Positions 60,763-64,000 of a stretch of 64,000 bases of DNA are shown piece after piece (within the stretch, counting starts at the first letter, position 1; each line of letters starts with the position of its first letter). The DNA comes from Luteimonas fraxinea (GTDB taxonomy: Bacteria > Pseudomonadota > Gammaproteobacteria > Xanthomonadales > Xanthomonadaceae). The notes beneath the pieces are model-generated. The model was not told the origin of the DNA. It searched no databases and was given only the letters and a program-made list of their open reading frames with translations. Position numbers and translations under genes: made by a program. The DNA lies in assembly GCF_021233355.1 (NCBI RefSeq), contig NZ_CP089507.1, forward strand, positions 1,178,001 to 1,242,000. Reading direction: 5' to 3'.

Positions 60763-61067
60763 GTGCCGCATCGCCCGAAACCTTGTCGAACGCCGACATC
60801 GCACGCGAAATCCAGTCACTACAGAAGCGCGCGTTCGAACGCTACGAAGATGCCGCGCTGCGCGCTGAAGCCGATCCCGCGCGCGCCGAAGTCATCTACG
60901 CCCAGGCCGAACGCGACACCGCGCCGTGGATCGCGCGCGCCACCGCACTCAACGACGAACGCGTCGCGCGCTATCAGCGCCGCGCGAAACGCTGGCGCAA
61001 TGCGGCGATGGTGATGGGCGTGGTGGGCGCGGTGTTCGTAATGTGGATGATGTCGCGCGCGGGTTGA
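60759..61067 (+). CDS. small tail-anchored protein of the MacAB-like operon
   Basis: The 102-residue protein (MSAASPETLSNADIAREIQS) is a charged helical region (IQSLQKRAFERYEDAALRAEADPARAEVIYAQAERDTAPWIARATALNDERVARYQRR-type) ending in one membrane helix (AAMVMGVVGAVFVMWMMSRAG). Its ATG overlaps permease 2's stop. It may be an accessory subunit. No family is recognised. Confidence 0.65.
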   Translation: MSAASPETLSNADIAREIQSLQKRAFERYEDAALRAEADPARAEVIYAQAERDTAPWIARATALNDERVARYQRRAKRWRNAAMVMGVVGAVFVMWMMSRAG

Positions 61068-61141
61068 TTGGCGAAGACGTTTTCACTCAGAGCATTCCCA
61101 GCACGACCCCGAAGAAACGGATGGCGCTAGCAGCGACGCTT

Positions 61142-61180
61142 AGAGCCCCTCTCCCCACGGGAGAGGGGTTGGGGTGAGGG
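61142..61180 (-). repeat. CTCACCCCAACCCCTCTCCC repeat, copy 3 (inverted)
   Basis: AGAGCCCCTCTCCCCACGGG then AGAGGGGTTGGGGTGAGGG, the reverse complement of the units at 38,041 and 38,116. It lies after the MacAB-like operon, 40 bp before the 27-bp repeat. Confidence 0.85.
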
Positions 61181-61219
61181 ACCGACGCTCGCGGCAGAGT
61201 GATCTCGATCAATCAAACG

Positions 61220-61246
61220 GATGGGTTTCGCTGCGCTCTACCCATC
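61220..61246 (-). repeat. 27-bp intergenic repeat, copy 3
   Basis: GATGGGTTTCGCTGCGCTCT then ACCCATC, an exact reverse complement of the 45,892 copy. The two units thus flank 15 kb of sequence. Confidence 0.85.
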
Positions 61247-61262
61247 CCACGTCTCTTCTCGC

Positions 61263-61880
61263 TTAAACCCCGCGATCCAGCAACCCGTCCGCCAGCGCCT
61301 GCGCCACGTCATCCGACGTGTCGATGTCCTGCGCCAACGAAGGCGCCTGCAACTGGAACAGATCCTCTTCCGGCAACGCCGCCAGCAACGATCCGAATCC
61401 ACGATCCCCTTCCAGCGCATCCACCTGCGCGAACAGCGTGTGCGACAGCACCGCCGGCGCGCCAGGGCGCTCCCCGTGCATCACCGCCGCGCAGCCCGAA
61501 CGCACACTGCGCGAGCCGTCCAGCAGCGCGCGCAGGTGCAGCGCGTTGAGCGCAGGCTGATCGATGCCGGTCACCAGCACCGGCCCGCGATGTGCCTGCA
61601 ACGCGCGCGATGCGGCGACGAGGCTGGCGGACAGGCCTTCGCGCCAGTCCGGCACCTCGTGCAGTTCGACGAAGCCGTGCGGCGACGGCGCGAGCTCGGC
61701 GGCGACCGCGTCGTGATACGCGCCGAGCATGACCACGAGCCGGCAGGGATGCGTTTCCGCGACCAGCCGCACGACGCGCGCGACCAGGCTTTCGCCGTCG
61801 CGGCGCAGCAGTTGCTTGGGCCGGCCCAGACGCGTGCTGCCACCAGCGGCGAGCACGATTGCGGCATGCGCGGTGGTCAT
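61263..61880 (-). CDS. MocA/MobA-like nucleotidyltransferase
   Basis: The 205-residue protein has the NTP-transferase loop (VLAAGGSTRLGRPKQLLRRDGESLV), a GIDQPALNALHLRALL motif and HGERPGAPAVLSHTLF, as in MocA-type molybdopterin cytidylyltransferases and related NTP-transferase proteins. The ATG at 61880 is preferred; a TTG at 61886 would add two residues. No molybdoenzyme gene is next to it in the window. Confidence 0.85.
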   Translation of the reverse strand: MTTAHAAIVLAAGGSTRLGRPKQLLRRDGESLVARVVRLVAETHPCRLVVMLGAYHDAVAAELAPSPHGFVELHEVPDWREGLSASLVAASRALQAHRGPVLVTGIDQPALNALHLRALLDGSRSVRSGCAAVMHGERPGAPAVLSHTLFAQVDALEGDRGFGSLLAALPEEDLFQLQAPSLAQDIDTSDDVAQALADGLLDRGV

Positions 61881-62056
61881 CGGCAAAGTCCGGCGTGACA
61901 GATCGACATGGCCGCACTGTGCCAGAAGGCCGGTGCAGCGACCGGCTCACGCCGATGAACGGCGACCGTCTGTCATGCAGCTGTCATCGCAGTGCGATAG
62001 CGACGCCTGGCGCAGCGTCGCTAGTCTGCGCGGCCGCCTCGCCTCCGCCCGCTGCC

Positions 62057-63121
62057 ATGCTCCGCCTCGCCGCCCTCCTCGCCGCTTGTCTGCTCGTCGC
62101 CGGATTCTCGTCGTGGCCGGGCATGGCGAATTCGCTGGCGTCGAAGCTGGTCGCGCCGCCCGGTGCATCGCCGTTGCTGCAGACCGATCGTGTCGAGGCC
62201 GCATTTGCGCGGCTGCCGAACCGCAGCGGACACGTCACCACGAGCGAAGGTGTTTCGATGTTCTGGCGTGCGCTCGATCCGGGTGATTACGGCATGGACT
62301 ACGCGTGGACGCGACCGGCCGATGATCCGCACGGCGTCGACTTTTCCCTCGATTTCCACGCGCCGTCCGCGCCGTCGGCCACGCCGCGCGGCACCGTCGT
62401 GCTGCTGCACGGCTGGATGATGGATGGCGGCTCGCTGTTGCCGTGGTCGATCGCGCTGGCGGAAGCCGGCTATCGCACGATCACCCTGGACCTGCGCAAC
62501 CACGGCCGCTCCGGGCATGCGCCATCGGGCTACGGCACGCGCGAGGCAGGCGATGTCGTCGACGCGGTCGCCGCACTACGCGAGCAAGGCGAAATCGCCG
62601 GCCCGCTGCACGTGTTCGGCGTGTCCTACGGCGCGGCGACGGCGCTGTTCGCGGCGGCTGATCCGCGCCTGCAGGCCGAGCGCGTCGTCGCGCTGGAATC
62701 CTTCGACAACGCAGGCGCCGCGATCCGCGACATGGTGCCGCACATGCTCGACGAAGACGGCGGCAGCTGGCACGCGCAGCTCACGCGGCGCTGGCTGCGC
62801 TGGCGCATCGACGCCTCGGTGCTGGACGCAGCGATCGTGCGCGCGGGCGACACGCTGTCGTTGCCGCTCGACGGCGTCGATGTCGGTGCCGCACTGGCCC
62901 AGGCGCCGGCTTGCGTGCTGCTGGTGCACGGCGACGCGGATCGCCACGTGCCGGTCGAACATGGCCGCGCACTCGCGGCAGCCGTGCCGGGTGCGCGTTA
63001 TCTGGAACTCGCCGGCGAAGACCACCTCAGCCTGCCGATGCGGCTCGACCGTCTCGCGCCGACCGTCGTCGACTGGTTCAACGCACCGGCCTGTCCGCAG
63101 ACCGCGCTCGCTGCACGCTAG
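62057..63121 (+). CDS. exported alpha/beta hydrolase
   Basis: The 354-residue protein has a signal peptide or anchor (MLRLAALLAACLLVAGFSSW), an N-terminal domain of about 90 residues and an alpha/beta hydrolase core: VVLLHGWMMDGGS, LDLRNHGRSGHA, nucleophile Ser in HVFGVSYGAATA, Asp in LLVHGDADRHVP and His in LAGEDHLSLP. Periplasmic esterase or lipase activity is likely. The frame is open upstream to 61859 but the signal peptide fixes the start. Confidence 0.85.
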   Translation: MLRLAALLAACLLVAGFSSWPGMANSLASKLVAPPGASPLLQTDRVEAAFARLPNRSGHVTTSEGVSMFWRALDPGDYGMDYAWTRPADDPHGVDFSLDFHAPSAPSATPRGTVVLLHGWMMDGGSLLPWSIALAEAGYRTITLDLRNHGRSGHAPSGYGTREAGDVVDAVAALREQGEIAGPLHVFGVSYGAATALFAAADPRLQAERVVALESFDNAGAAIRDMVPHMLDEDGGSWHAQLTRRWLRWRIDASVLDAAIVRAGDTLSLPLDGVDVGAALAQAPACVLLVHGDADRHVPVEHGRALAAAVPGARYLELAGEDHLSLPMRLDRLAPTVVDWFNAPACPQTALAAR

Positions 63122-63146
63122 AGCCGGATGCGAGATAGCGGCGCGG

Positions 63147-64000
63147 TTACGCCTGCTGCGCGACGATCCGCCGGCGCGACTGCAGATAGCCGTCGACCGC
63201 GAACACCACCAGCCCGACCCAGATGAAGCCGAAGCCGACCGCGCGGTCGATGCCGAAGGCTTCGCCGAAGAAGAACACGCCCAGCAAGAGTTGCAGCGTC
63301 GGGCCGATGTACTGCAGCAGGCCGACCACGGTTAGCGGCACGCGGCGCACCGCATAGGCGAAACAGATCAACGGGATCGCGGTCAGCGCGCCGCCGAGCA
63401 CCAGCAGCACGTCGGTCCAGCCACCCCAGCGCAGCGAGAAGAAACCGCCGCCGCCCTGCGTCTCGAACCACACCAGCGCGAGCAGCGCAGGACCGAACAC
63501 GAACAGGTTCTCGACGCCGAGTCCCTGCACCGCTTCGACCGCGGCGAACTTGCGGATCAGTCCGTACAGCGCGAACGACGTCGCCAGGCACAGCGCGATC
63601 CACGGAAAGCTGCCGTAGTTGAATGTCAGCCAGGCGACGCCGCCGCCGGCCAGCGCGACCGCGATCCACTGCGGCAGCGACAGCCGCTCGCGCAGGAACA
63701 CCACGCCGATCACGACGTTGAGCAGCGGATTGATGAAGTAGCCCAGGCTCGCTTCGACCACGTGGCCGCTGTTGACCGCCCACACGTACAGCGCCCAGTT
63801 CGCCGCGATCAGACAGCCCGACATCGCGAGCATGCCGGCGAGCTTCGGTTGCGCCAAGATCTCGCGCAGCCAGCCGCGGCCCTGGCGGATGGTCAGGAAC
63901 GCCGCGACCAGAATCGCGCACCAGATCGAGCGGTGCAGCACGATCTGCAGCGACGGCACGTCCCGCAACACGTACCAGTACAGCGGCATCAGGCCCCAGA
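63147..64000 (-). CDS. rarD: RarD-type EamA transporter (5' truncated by window end)
   Basis: The frame continues past 63,989 to the window edge (WGLMPLYWYVL), so the true start lies outside. It contains nine or so helices of the RarD/EamA fold (QIVLHRSIWCAILVAAFL, NWALYVWAVNSGHVVEASLGYFINPLLNVVIGVVFLRERL, GLVENLFVFGPALLAL-type, VPLTVVGLLQYIGPTLQLLLGVFFFGEAF). RarD is named for chloramphenicol sensitivity and likely exports small solutes; its substrate is unsettled. Confidence 0.92.
   Translation of the reverse strand, partial: WGLMPLYWYVLRDVPSLQIVLHRSIWCAILVAAFLTIRQGRGWLREILAQPKLAGMLAMSGCLIAANWALYVWAVNSGHVVEASLGYFINPLLNVVIGVVFLRERLSLPQWIAVALAGGGVAWLTFNYGSFPWIALCLATSFALYGLIRKFAAVEAVQGLGVENLFVFGPALLALVWFETQGGGGFFSLRWGGWTDVLLVLGGALTAIPLICFAYAVRRVPLTVVGLLQYIGPTLQLLLGVFFFGEAFGIDRAVGFGFIWVGLVVFAVDGYLQSRRRIVAQQA

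Overview
The window is a chromosomal stretch of a high-GC gammaproteobacterium, most likely a Xanthomonadaceae member such as Lysobacter or Luteimonas. This is an inference from three things: strong G/C third-position bias, a class II ribonucleotide reductase split into NrdJa and NrdJb, and the mix of GAF-kinase, HWE-kinase, DUF899 and MacAB-type FtsX genes. No rRNA, complete tRNA, insertion sequence or CRISPR array was seen.

Layout. Positions 1-9,600 hold housekeeping and small-metabolism genes: a DUF1624 membrane acyltransferase cut by the window edge, a Rossmann protein, a diguanylate cyclase, two glyoxalase-fold proteins, an OmpR regulator, a PQQ-type sugar dehydrogenase and a family-2-like glycoside hydrolase. 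Positions 9,700-21,300 are dominated by signalling: a GAF histidine kinase, a GAF protein, a degenerate kinase paralogue, an EAL phosphodiesterase, an HWE kinase with its receiver, and a Rof-like Rho antagonist. Two small paralogous proteins (12,406 and 17,866) sit beside sensory genes. A coupled three-gene operon (15,848 to 13,934) encodes an anchored protein, a polysaccharide deacetylase and a phosphatase-like protein. Positions 21,400-33,900 contain a PRISE-type reductase, a zinc-less DksA-like protein, a Tat-exported amidohydrolase divergent from its LysR regulator across an AT-rich palindrome, a cold-shock gene with a long leader, RluF, several exported hypotheticals, a BON lipoprotein, a LysR relic, DUF899 and FKBP genes.

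Positions ~33,960-37,180 form an accessory island. By eye it has lower GC, four unrecognised genes, a hairpin-rich leader resembling a P4-type immunity region, and a tRNA-Val(CAC) 3' fragment at its right edge. No integrase is visible, so it is read as an element remnant. It abuts the nrdJb / histone-H1-like / nrdJa cluster, whose promoter region carries a candidate NrdR box.

Positions 41,750-50,400 carry a Deg protease, a YqjD/YqjE-like envelope cluster, an AI-2E family permease, a HAD hydrolase, an M17 aminopeptidase and an HglS-type 2-oxoadipate dioxygenase. Positions 50,400-56,000 (minus strand) are a compact unit: ABC-2 exporter, amidohydrolase-CIA30 fusion and a DesK/DesR-like two-component pair. 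Divergent from it, 56,221-61,067 is a MacA/MacB-like operon with two FtsX permeases. The window ends with a MocA-like nucleotidyltransferase, an alpha/beta hydrolase and a truncated rarD. Two families of intergenic repeats (a 27-bp palindromic unit and a CTCACCCCAACCCCTCTCCC unit) recur at 38 kb, 46 kb and 61 kb.
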